DNA from: Kingdonia uniflora
Lineage: Eukaryota > Streptophyta > Magnoliopsida > Ranunculales > Circaeasteraceae
Assembly (NCBI GenBank): GCA_014058105.1
Contig: JACGCM010000012.1
Coordinates: 930,001 to 994,000 of the forward strand
DNA: 64,000 nt
Direction: 5' to 3'
Both the position numbers and the translations under genes were made by a program. Positions within the stretch are counted from its first letter, which is position 1, and every line of letters begins with the position of its first letter. Below are positions 54,797 to 64,000 of this stretch, piece after piece. The notes beneath the pieces are model-generated. The model saw only the letters and a list, made by a program, of their open reading frames with translations, was not told where the DNA came from and made no database searches.

Positions 54797-57714
54797 TTTT
54801 CATAATCCTTCTTATTAATAATCCTTCTTATTAATAATCCTTCATCTTTTTCATCTAGTAAAATTGGTTAAATACAACTAATTTTATCGACCAACAATTA
54901 GGATGTTAAAAGTCTCCAGAGAATCTAAAGGGATTACAGTTAATAGAAAAACATTTTATATAACCTGATATGTAATGCATCAAAATATTATCAGGGAGAC
55001 CATGAATTCAGTCACTCAAACCATACCAAATATTTAGTCAGCCGAGGCCCAGAACGCAACAAAACCGAACTGCAGTAATGTTAGAATACCCAATAACACT
55101 TTACGCTTTGCAGAACCCCAATAGCAGTCCTCCATTACAGTTTCTTCTGGCAGTTGAGTATCAAAAATAATCATGCTGATGAAATATTTATGACCAAAGA
55201 GTAACTATCCACTATTAACCCATGTATATAAATCTTTATCCACAACAAGTCTCAGTTGCTCACACAATCATGCACAACTGACAACTGCAGGAGCCAGACC
55301 TAAGAAATGCAAAGAAATCCTTATGTTAATCGTCGTTGAGCATAACCATCTTTCACGTATTCTAGCTAATGAGTAAAGGGAAAAGTAAAGATGCAAGGAA
55401 TAGAAGATAATGTAATGGTACCACTTGTAAGAGTTCTTAAAGCTAGCTCGTCCCTCCACTTAATGAACGTCATAGTCATACCAAGGAGGCAGAATCACAC
55501 ATTTAACTACCGCACATTTAACTGTTAAGGTAAAAGAAAAGAGTAATAGCTCAAGAAGGCCAAAACTATAGCCTACTGGAGTGGCCTACTGTAACAGACT
55601 AGCAGCTATGCATAGAGATGATACGTGACTTTTCCTTCTATTCAAATATCCTTGCATCACTCCAAGCCATACTTCCCAAATAACTGCAAATAAAAGAAAC
55701 AACCATATTCATTACTTTGGTCTGCAAAGTTTCTCAACTTCAGATTTGATAACACCCCTTCACTTTTGGGAAGAATGCGTGTTTCAGTACTCAAAGCAAT
55801 TATCTACTTTGGCAAACAAATAAAACAATGACATATGGCCCATGTATTTCCCAATTCTTTATGTATTGAAGCAAAAAGTAATTACACAAGTAATGTAATT
55901 ATGGTGTCTACTTCTTAAAAGTGCCTATTTCAAGAACGTTGTCCATAGTAAAAAAGATAACCTTAGGAAGAAGATCGAGAACCTAACACTCCCTCTTTTG
56001 CGTCTTCCTCCCTCCACAGATGAGATCTTTTCACCTCTTTGGGGTTCAATAGTTACCTCTTTATACAGTGAAATTATTCCTGTCTCTTGATATACAAACT
56101 ACTTCATAGAAAAAAGAAATTGAAATACCATAACATACATCTCAACCTCAGCAAAAGCTATACTAGTCCTAGTCAATACAGGGCCACAAGAATCGGAGCT
56201 AAGTCACATTCACCCTCTATTAAATCACTAATTAAAACTTATTAACATGGGTTCAGCATAATACTAAACACACAAGCATACCATTTTGTGACAATCAAAG
56301 GCGATTTCTTCGGAAGCAAATCATCCAACACTGGATCCAAACCTGAGTATTGTAAATAAATCAAATGGAGACCCAATTACATATCAGATTCCAATATTAG
56401 TAGTACCGAAGCATAATAATCAAATTGCAATTACTACTATTACAAACCTCATTAGTAATGCTTTGCCTAATCTTCCTTTGTACAAATGCCTTCACTTGAT
56501 TTTGAGATGATACCTCTTCGGATGTGAATCTAATATTAGGGAAAACAATTACTAATCAATGAAACACTGTAATTAACAAAATAGAAAACCCTAGAACTAA
56601 ATGAAGAAATCTGAAATGTAGATTTGAGACCAATACCTCTAATGGAGGACGTGAAACTTACTTCTTGAACATGTTTGCAAAATGGGAGAGTCAGCTTTGT
56701 TTGTGTTTCGCTCTTCGCTACGCGCGTAATTCCTAAGCCGATCAAACAGTGTGGTTCTATTTTTTAAGTCTTTAGGGGGGGGGGGGATTTGAGTTTTCGT
56801 TGCAAAATTTTGTGTTGTTTTTGCTTATACTTTCATGTTGTTCTTTGATTTGTGTAATTTTTCTCATTAACTTTCGACATTGGGGTGTTTATTTTTCTAC
56901 TTGAAATCACTTATGGGCCTACGACTAAAATGTTAGTTTAATACTTGAATTGGCTCATTCGACAGTTAAATGGTGTATGTGTTTTTGGCTGACCGACTTT
57001 CGTTTAACTTTCTATCTTTTTCTTTTCTTTTTTGCCTCATTCAATATTTTTCATTAAGCAACAAAAAATTTCTTCAATCAGGAGTAACACCTCCATTATC
57101 AACTTAGCATTCTCATTTTTAAGTAAGAAAAGCACACCCTAAGAGTTTGTTATGGGGTCAGGCAAACCTTGGCATCTATAACAACAACAACAAAATGTAT
57201 GGTCGTGCTGTGAGATATTCTCTTATTACAAAATTAAAATTTTAATACACCAAACTCTAAGATCATTTACAACATGTAATGTATTGCTATGTTGGCTAGC
57301 TAATACTCAAAATTGTCTATTTTCTAGGTAATGTTCATAAAAAAAACTCGATAAACGATGATATTTCTCACCATCTTTGATAAGTCGGTGTATGCAAGTG
57401 TGTCAGGCCTTGTAAGGGAGTGCCTCTACTTAATAGATGTATCAAAGGGATTGAGATTGTGGAGAGATGTATGGTAGAATTAGTAGGATCGTGGAGAGAT
57501 GATGTATCAAAGGGAGAAAAAGAGAAACGACGGTGTCTAAAGTCGAAATTGAATTGTTTTCTCGACTACAGGAGAAGTCATTTTTTTTAGTGGAAAATAA
57601 GAGGGGAAAAGTAAAAAACGATGGTGGTTCTAAAATAACGACTGTTAATGGAAGTCATATTGTTACAACAGAGCAACCAAGTCGTAAATATACCTCCAAA
57701 AGTGTCATTATTTA
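54797..57714. other. Foreign DNA inside Copia-3
   Basis: About 2.9 kb with no retroelement motif, where integrase C-terminus and most of RT should be. The left edge has three copies of TAATCCTTCTTATTAA-like sequence (54803-54845). It contains the MCTS1-like 5' fragment on the minus strand, its upstream region (56690-57500, with a run of about 12 G at 56775-56786), and intron-like DNA (54850-56280). I find no transposon termini at its edges. Confidence 0.6.
56282..56672 (-). pseudogene. MCTS1 (MCT-1)-like gene, first three exons
   Basis: Minus strand. Exon 1 56672-56662 (ATGTTCAAGAA) with donor GTAAGT. Exon 2 56529-56448 after TATTAG: together MFKKFTSEEVSSQNQVKAFV, QRKIRQSITNE. Exon 3 56349-56282: YSGLDPVLDDLLPKKSPLIV, TK. 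This matches the N-terminus of plant MCTS1/MCT-1, a PUA-domain protein that works with DENR in translation re-initiation and ribosome recycling. The exon 3 acceptor is AA instead of AG; the next AG, 7 bases later, would shift the frame. The PUA-domain exons are absent. Exon phases are otherwise consistent, and intact introns show DNA-level capture. Confidence 0.75.
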
Positions 57715-58386
57715 CAGTTGTTGGCCTATTGATTATTGTCCAAAGATATAAAAGGATCGCGATGAGATGCGGAAGGTTCCTTATCAATCGGCGATTGGTA
57801 GCCTAATATACATTATGATTTGTACAAGACCAAATATTGCCCAAACAGTGGGAGTTGTTAGTAGGTATATGAGTAATCCAGGCAAGGAGCATTGAAGAGC
57901 TGTAAAATGGATACTGAGGTATCTAATGGGGACTCAATATATGACATTATGTTATGGGGGTTCTTGGATATGCTTACAGGGTTTTAAGGATTTTGATATG
58001 GCAGGTGACATTGATAGGCAGAAGAGCACTAGTGGCTTCGCATTTACATTGGGAAGCGGTATGGTTACATGGGTTTCTAGGCTACGGAAGCTTGCAAGGA
58101 TATGGTTTAGCTGAAAGGGTTGATGAAACAGCTTGGTAGAGAATAATTTTATCCTAATTTATATAGTGATAGTTAAAGCGCTATACAGTTAGTGAAGAAT
58201 TTGGCTTTTTACTCTAGGACTAAGCACATTGATATTCGATATCATTATATTTGCTCACTCCTCGAAGACGGTGTGTTAAAACTTGTGAAGATTCATACTG
58301 ATGTGAATCCAGCCGATATGTTTACGAAGGTGGTGAGTTTTCAGAAGTTGACAACATATACAACTTTTATGGGTCTTCAAGATTGA
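57715..58386 (+). pseudogene. Copia-3 RT end and RNase H
   Basis: DYCPKI, a stop, DRDEMRKVPYQSAIGSLIYI, CTRPNIAQTVGVVSRYMSNP, RAVKWILRYLMGTQYM, DRQKSTSGFAFTLGSGMVTW, RTKHIDIRYHYICSLLEDGV, KIHTDVNPADMFTKVV, stop at 58384. The RNase H part is largely present but broken by frame changes near 57960 and 58110. The YVDD part of RT is missing. Confidence 0.8.
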
Positions 58387-58447
58387 AGGTCCGGGTAGTG
58401 CGGGCAATTCATTTGGAGATCTGGAGATGGGTTACAGGATTCGATTT

Positions 58448-58458
58448 CAAGTGGGAGA
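58448..58458 (+). other. Copia-3 polypurine tract
   Basis: AAGTGGGAGAT immediately before the right LTR. Confidence 0.8.
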
Positions 58459-59100
58459 TTGTTGGGTGTGAACTCGAACTGTGAAGAAGGGAATTGTCGA
58501 AGACCGGAATTGTCAAAGTCGTTCGAACAAAAATAGGAGTCATTCGAACGAGTATGGATTTCGTTCGAATGAGATTATTGTTTCGCATTGGAAATTTGGT
58601 TATCGAAGCAGTCGTTCGAACGAGCTTGGATACCGTTCGAACAAGTTGTTGTTTTCTAGGGATGGAGACCAATTATCGTTAAATTCGTTTGAACGAGCTT
58701 GGAGTCGTTCAAATGAGCTATGCGTAGGTTTGCCTTGGATACTATTCTAGGATGTTGAGTTTGCCTCGAGATCCGTTCTACTTGTATTTAGTTCCTTAAG
58801 TATTATAAAGGGGACTTAGCTTATTTGTTTAGGCTATCTATTCTCTGTGAGTTTAATTTTAGAGACCTAGAATTTGAGAGACTCTATTAAAGCTTAAGAA
58901 GCTTGGAGAAATCATTGTAACCTATTTGATTTAGTGGATTGTTCGCGGGGAGTGGCTTTTCATCCGTAAGGGTTTTCCACTTCCCTCCTCTGGGAATTAT
59001 TGTGTTCTTTATTGTTCTTGCTTGATTATTTCTCCTGTTAGGCTTATTCTGCATATCATTCTTGTCATGGAAGAAAGATTAGCTACCTCTATTCTCAACA
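58459..59100 (+). repeat. Copia-3 right LTR (642 bp)
   Basis: TGTTGGGTGTG...ATTCTCAACA, direct repeat of 52989-53612, with one additional GTTCGAAC-type unit. Confidence 0.9.
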
Positions 59101-59105
59101 TCCTT
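59101..59105. repeat. Target-site duplication TCCTT (right)
   Basis: Right partner of 52984-52988. Confidence 0.92.
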
Positions 59106-62100
59106 CTCCTCCCTCTACCAGCATTGGATGCCCTTCCACTACTACCCCTTCCTCCAGTTGTGGGTATTATTTGTTCTTGAGTAACATCTTATTGTTGTGA
59201 CATACCGAAGTATACTCTGGTTGACCTTTGTGATGGTCTTCCCTTGCCTTAGGTGTAGGTGCCCTCTGAATTTGGATAGGTTCACCTTTGCAAGTTTTTT
59301 TATTGTAGCCAAAAGAACCACATTTCCCGCATCTTTTTTGTTCTTTATGCACCTCATCATTACCCTTGATTCTCTTCTTTTTAGGTCTTCTCCTCCCTCT
59401 CTGCAATTGTGGTGGATCAACCACATAAGGTGGCTACATAAGAAACAACAAATTAAGAAAGTACAATTACAAGTAAAGTAACAAAGTAAATACATTAAAA
59501 GAACACTTTTAAAGAATTATAACTTGTAGAGGCCCAGTGTGTATCATCAGATACTGTATGTATAATACCACTATATGTCGCCACATATGAAGCAACAAAG
59601 TGATATGGTGAGAAAAAAAATTGCCAATAAATCAAATGAAAAAGCATGAGACAGTGAAATCAAATGAAAAAAATAATAAAGAAATTTTTTTAATAAATTA
59701 GGAAAATATATTTCTAACATTTTCAATGATTGCCTTCTTGGGATTAATACACTTGCAGCATGAATACAAGGCATTCCTGTCAATTTCCACACAATGCATT
59801 GACAAGTTCTCTCTTCCATGTTTAGTACCCACCTTGCCCCAGTACTAGAGGTTTTACCATTTATTCTTGTCACCTCCTTCCATATCATACACCCTATAAT
59901 GTGTCATTAAATACTCAAGATGTTTAACTGTTCTTGGTAACAAACCACCTTGATCCCATGACTTTGCTTTGGTTCTTCTCTCAAACATTAGATTCATAAG
60001 CATCAAACTTAGTCTCTCAAATGCTTTGGTTAGTGGTTCATCTCTAATCTTCATGATCCACCAATTGAATGACTCACTAAAATTATTGGTTATGTGTTCA
60101 CATTTTTCTGTATAATCAAAATAAGATCTACACTAATGCTCATATGGTTATTTCTCCAAGGAGTCCTTTGCCCAAGGGATATTAATACCAAGCTGATTTA
60201 GAAACTCTTATTTTTCCTTCTGCCTAAAAGTTCTTGCAGCACCCATGACAGTCTTTCTAAGTATGTTCCCTTGTGTTATTTTTTTATGTTTTCGAACATG
60301 TGTCTGAAACAAAACCTATGATTTTAATGTGGAAAAATCTTTGCCGCTAAATCAATAAGCCTTTTCTACCTACCAGAGATAAATGTCAATTTTCCTGGGT
60401 ATATAGATAAGTAAGGTTTTATCTTAGTAAGAAAATCAAGCCAAGTGTCTTTACATTCAGTTCTGCACATGTACACTCCAATTGGGAAAGTGTCATTGTT
60501 GGCATCAAGACTGAGTACAGATAGGCAAACCTCTCCATACTTGCCTTTTAAAAAATAACCATTTAGCCCCAATATAAGTCTACGCCCCTTAACAAAGCCA
60601 TCCAAAGATGCCTTGAAAGCCACAATAATACCTGTCCACTGCAGTATGTCATCTTCTCTCCAGGTTCTAACTATGCTCCAAGGATTGGATTTCAAAATCT
60701 CCAAACACAATGAAGGCAAGTCATGGTAACCCTGAGTATAAGACCAGCCTACTATACTCTCCATGCAGATTTGTCTTGCATTCCAAACAGTTTAGTAACT
60801 AATCTTAACACCATACTTTATCTTCATTCTGGCCCTAATTATCTTGGGAGTCATTGCCCTAACATTTCTAGCCTATGATTCAACTTCTCTAGCAACCCAT
60901 GCTACATTACACAAGGAGTTTTCTGCCCCAAGCTTTCCTTCACAAGAATACTGAAAGTTACCATGTCTTAAAACCATAGTGTGCGCATCATTGTTTCTTG
61001 ATATAAATACCAGCCACTCACACTTTTCCTTTGAAAAATTTAGCCTTAGGCTAGTACTATCATTCTTGATACATATATATGTGAAGTGGTTTAAAATTCC
61101 AAACCTTCTCATATGTTCTCTAGCTTCATATACAGTTGCCATTGCATCCCTACCTCAAGTTTTGTTAAACCAACTGTCAATGGTGTTTTGACTTTGTCAT
61201 CCTCCTCTTTAATGTAAATATTATCCAATTCAACATCAACACCTTCAAATTCATTACCTCTATCAAGATCTTGAGCAGTATGAACATAATCATCATCATC
61301 AGATGAGTGGGTATTGTAATAACCATCCTCAGGCCCCAAACAATCAATCTCAACTTGGGCATACCTAACCCATCCCTTTTGTTCTTCATCTATATCATCA
61401 CATTCACTTTTACTTTTTGGCACAATATTCACTGGAGTTTCTATCTAATAATCATCTATTTCCTCTGGGTCAATCTCTTTGTCACTATGATAAACTTCAG
61501 GTAAATCATCCAAGTCTTCTTATGAGATCAAAACATTCTTCTTCAACTTTGTATTAGGTTTTTTGGTTGTCTTCTTTGCATCAACAATTGGTGTTTTCTG
61601 TCTCTTAGCTAGTTTATTGGCAACTTTGTTAGGTTTTGAAGGACTTACCACCACTGGTTTTATCTTTATTTTAGCATTGGTCTTAACTGGGGTGGCCTTA
61701 ATTGGGGTGGTATTCTTCTCTTTTATCTCTTTTGGGGATATGATATAATTTATATCATTTTCATCTAGAACAATATACTCCTCAGGTTTATCAACCATCT
61801 CTCTTACTACATCTGTTAGCTTGATGTAAAAATGTGTTCTCATTGGATAACTTTTATCACCTTGTGCCCACATGTCCCTCAAATCATATGTACTCCTAAT
61901 AACAAAAGGTAACCCATTGTACAAATATATAAGCTCTGTCACATTCCCCTCATGAATGTAATTCTCCACCCCATGGTAGTCATTAACTTTGACTGCAATC
62001 TCTCTCACATATTTCTCATAAGTTATCCCCTCCCCACATAATATCCCATACTTAAAAATTCCCCCCCCCCCTGTATAATCACTATCAACCCAACCTGTAG

Positions 62101-62107
62101 GACTCAT
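59101..62107 (-). pseudogene. MULE transposase (MuDR/mudrA type)
   Basis: Minus strand. N-terminal region from ATG 62107: MSPTGWVDSDYTGGGGIFKY, a variable part and a K/P-rich linker; then an acidic stretch (THSSDDDDYVHTAQDLD). 60873-61142: MuDR DNA-binding domain (YEAREHMRRFGILNHF, CIKNDSTSLRLNFSKE). 60366-60764: transposase core (VKGRRLILGLNGYFLKGKYG, SLDANNDTFPIGV, ECKDTWLDFL); the first catalytic Asp (LDG) is Asn here. 59571-59888: SWIM finger CQCIVWKLTGMPCIHA. 59167-59424: knuckle CGKCGSFGYNKKTC with His replaced by Tyr. Several stops between blocks, so inactive. Confidence 0.82.
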
Positions 62108-62402
62108 TTTACCCTACATTCCCCTATAGTTAATAAAAATATGTCTCAAATCGTATGAATGCCTGTCATAGAGAAAAACTAATACAATACAATAATTGAG
62201 CATGAGACAGTATAATTAATACTAATATCCTATAAAAACCCAATACAACATAACAATCATAGTAATTGAGTAACAAATATCATAAATTATGAAACCCCCA
62301 ATTTAATTACAAACCCAAAAAAAAACCCAATTTCTAATAAACCCTAAATTAGGTATCCAAATTATACACATTGAGACAAAGATAGTACATACATTGGGAA
62401 TG

Positions 62403-62535
62403 GAATGTGTCTCAATACTATTTCCCCTTTTTTAGGTGGAAGATACTCATTATCAGAGACATTGATTGGGTTTACATCATCTTCACCAATCTCATCTATT
62501 AATTTCATCTTCCTCTTATTGGCCTTCTTCTTCAC
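62403..62535 (-). CDS. Possible first exon of the MULE transposase
   Basis: MVKKKANKRKMKLIDEIGED, DDVNPINVSDNEYLPPKKGE, ending at a GTATGT donor (62397-62402). It lies upstream of the transposase ATG in the right orientation. I could not find an acceptor that joins it in frame to 62107 without a stop. Confidence 0.3.
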
Positions 62536-62734
62536 CATCAGAGAGAACTTAAGAGTGAGAGAGAACAAATTGAGAACTTAAAAGTGAGAGAGAACAAACT
62601 AAGAACTTCAAAGTGAGAAAGAACAAACTAAGAAAGATAGAGAGTGGGCAAGGAAAATCTCGCTCTTGACAAACGTGATTTGCACGTGCGAGTATAAGGG
62701 TATTTCAGTATTTGCAAAATGACCACCAGATTTA

Positions 62735-62827
62735 AACTGGGTTAACTGTGGTCAATTGCAGTTGACCATGGTCAAACTACAAATAAAGGACTATAATTGT
62801 TTTTTGCTAAATGGCAGAACTTAAGTC
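62735..62827. repeat. MULE right inverted repeat
   Basis: AACTGGGTTAACTGTGGTCA ... GCAGAACTTAAGTC, the reverse partner of 51228-51320. Similarity may extend to GAGATTTTTAGAC (reversed) ending at about 62871. Confidence 0.75.
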
Positions 62828-62904
62828 AAATATTCATATAAATATAAGGACATAAGTCTAAAAATCTCTTTTTTAAGCTCATAGTTATGATAATTTTTTT
62901 AATC

Positions 62905-62965
62905 TCTTAGTTCTCACCATGAAAAACTGCAAAAGTGTCTCCCCTGGGAAATGTGTTAAACAAGG
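62905..62965 (+). pseudogene. Tail of kinase-like gene K3
   Basis: TTCTCACCATGAAAAACTGC and AAAAGTGTCTCCCCTGG match the sequence just after the K1 stop region (TTCTGACCACGTAATACTGC and AAAATTGTCTCCCCC at 7118-7150). The match places the end of a kinase copy right of the MULE, so the MULE interrupts K3 between its exon 4 and its end. Confidence 0.45.
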
Positions 62966-63724
62966 CATGAAAGTTTTTGCATAGGATAGTTAGGTTGGAT
63001 GGACATAGGGATGCAATGTAAATATTGTGCCTTTCTTCAAACACAAATGAATGTGGTTGCGAACCACTAAAATATGTCCAAATAGGAACGTGAATCATGT
63101 TTGTAACTAATATTGTGTTGCATTACAAGGCTGATTGTTTTCTACTTTTCTTCGAAGTGAAGTTTCCATCCATCAAACTTGCATTACAAGGTTGATTGTT
63201 TGGCAATGTTTTTATAGTGTTTTTATGGTTACTATCAAGTTAATAAAATCATCATTGTTGGTTTCTTTATTTTTCTTGTATTCCCCTAACTACTGATTTT
63301 TTTTGTTTTTTTTTTTGCAGCACTGAGTTTAGTCTTAAGGCTCCTCAAGCATAGCCTTATTTCTTACGAGTAAATTGTGTATTTATTATAAGTCCATGCT
63401 ACACCAAGATGTCCATGAACTAGAAACCTCAACTAGAAAAATACTCATAACTACTGTTTTATATTTTATTTTGAGAAATTTTTTGCATATGGCCTATAAT
63501 ACTCTGGAAATTACATTTAGTATCTCATACTTCTATAAACTTCTAGAGAGGACCCTAGTCTCAAATATTTATTTCATTTAGAACCCTAAAAAATTTTAAT
63601 ACCAAATTTGCCCCTTTTTAATTCTCAATTTAACCTCTTCGGCACGTAAATAGATAAAGATCCCCCATGTTCCTCAAGTTTCATTATTCCCACCATTACA
63701 ACTATTTGAGCTCCAACTCTTCAA
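62966..63724. other. Noncoding, with a possible terminal exon
   Basis: CATTACAAGG-TGATTGTTT occurs twice (63121 and 63182). A strong acceptor-like TTTTTTTTTTGCAG ends at 63320 and is followed by an open ALSLVLRLLKHSLISYE and a stop (63373-63375); not recognised. 63590-63720 looks like a 5' leader of the PPR remnant. Confidence 0.35.
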
Positions 63725-63960
63725 CAAAGGACCTCAAATGCATTCATGCCCAAATTGTAACGTATGGGTTTTGAATGACCCCATTTTGCCACAAAGCTCA
63801 TAACCCGTTTGTGCACAGTATCTCCGACGATGAACCACACTCATAAAGCTCAACGAATCCCCAAAAAGACGTATTCCTCCTTTGGAACACTTTGATTCGT
63901 GGGCATGCCATGATGATCCTTGCTACAAAAATTGTTTCACCTTATGGACATGCATTTTTT
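63725..63960 (+). pseudogene. PPR (pentatricopeptide repeat) gene remnant
   Basis: LKCIHAQIVTYGF, a stop, then in other frames ATKLITRL-like and DVFLLWNTLIRGH. These are the 'LKQIHAQ...G...D....TKLI' and 'DVFLWNTLIRGY' blocks at the start of plant PLS-type PPR proteins, which bind organellar RNA. At least two frame breaks and one stop occur within 240 bp. The window ends shortly after. Confidence 0.6.
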
Positions 63961-64000
63961 AGGGTTATTACATAATAACTAATCATTTTCGTAGGTGGCT

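Larger units (their letters stand above)
52989..59100 (+). mobile_element. Copia-3: Ty1/copia element with captured gene DNA
   Basis: LTRs 52989-53612 and 58459-59100, primer-binding site, gag and protease start (53777-54610), a piece of integrase (54639-54796), then about 2.9 kb of unrelated DNA containing an MCTS1-like gene fragment, then RT end and RNase H (57715-58386) and polypurine tract. Perfect 5-bp duplications TCCTT. Most of integrase and RT is missing. It is inserted in the MULE. Confidence 0.88.
51228..62827 (-). mobile_element. Mutator-like element (MULE) with nested Copia-3
   Basis: Bounded by inverted repeats of about 95 bp (51228-51320 and 62735-62827). The minus strand encodes a MULE transposase (59101-62107, C-terminus at 52763-52983); the plus strand at the far end encodes a zinc-knuckle/GRF ORF. 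A 6.1-kb copia element is inserted near the transposase C-terminus with TCCTT duplications. Without it the MULE is about 5.5 kb. Target duplication not found, because the left outer end is unclear: on the right, similarity may extend to about 62871. Confidence 0.78.

Noticed and set aside
54803..54845. TAATCCTTCTTATTAA triple repeat as a transposon end for the MCTS1 insert
   Set aside because: No inverted partner or target duplication at the right edge near 57714; it looks like slippage or repair filler at a breakpoint.
56775..56786. Run of about 12 G as a telomere or G-quadruplex element
   Set aside because: A homopolymer, not a repeated G3 pattern; error-prone in sequencing.
57178..57197. 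ATAACAACAACAACAAAATG as a SINE or LINE tail
   Set aside because: No SINE A/B boxes or target duplication upstream; a short microsatellite is enough.
54797..57714. Helitron or Pack-MULE carrying the MCTS1 fragment
   Set aside because: I looked for TC...CTRR with a hairpin and for long inverted repeats at the edges and saw neither.
1..64000. CRISPR arrays, bacterial operons, tRNA or rRNA genes
   Set aside because: Nothing with regular short repeats and unique spacers, no tRNA cloverleaf or rRNA sequence seen; spliced plant-type genes and plant retroelements exclude a bacterial source.

Overview
This is nuclear DNA of a flowering plant, most likely a eudicot. The evidence is plant Ty1/copia, Athila-like and Tat-like Ty3/gypsy retrotransposons, a Mutator-like (MULE) transposon, plant-type RLCK/PBL-like kinase exons with GT-AG introns, and fragments of a plant S1-type bZIP, an MCTS1/MCT-1 gene and a PPR gene. 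No complete, clearly functional host gene is visible. The window is a graveyard of a small kinase-like gene cluster that mobile elements have invaded repeatedly, one inside another.

Layout. 1-2900: AT-rich, no recognisable gene, one 110-codon minus-strand ORF behind a TATA box. 2938-7094: kinase-like pseudogene K1 (+), with a decayed minus-strand LTR element in an intron (4297-6168) and a 556-bp MITE in an exon (6294-6849). 7220-7361: LINE RNase H remnant. 8711-9191: truncated LTR. 9192-15496: Ty1/copia element (Copia-1, +) flanked by a 116-bp duplication. 15613-16482: kinase-like pseudogene K2. 17556-33504: minus-strand Ty1/copia element (Copia-2) split by a complete Athila-like gypsy element (19409-30776, target duplication AATGA). 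33505-33751: more kinase-like sequence. 33752-49825: 16-kb Tat-like gypsy element (-) inserted in that kinase-like sequence. It carries sense-oriented antisense genes on the plus strand with their own TATA boxes, and a nested hAT element (45229-46960, target duplication AGTAGTAT). 49826-50560: kinase-like copy K3 (+). 51228-62827: MULE (transposase on the minus strand, a zinc-knuckle/GRF ORF convergent to it), split by a Ty1/copia element (Copia-3, 52989-59100, target duplication TCCTT). About 62905: the tail of K3. 63725-63960: PPR remnant.

The most interesting points are: two transposable elements that carry pieces of host genes (the 5' end of an MCTS1-like gene with its introns inside Copia-3; an S1-bZIP start, apparently with the end of its conserved upstream ORF, fused to a LINE fragment inside the hAT element); the antisense gene block of the Tat-like element, with two related small ORFs and a spliced coiled-coil ORF; the 116-bp target-like duplication around a 5'-truncated copia element; a GRF-type ORF convergent to a MULE transposase; and two separate tandem duplications that copy a splice donor.

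Limits: exon joins, pseudogene pairing (especially which copy owns 33505-33751) and element lineage names were judged by eye from motifs and repeats, without alignment or database search.
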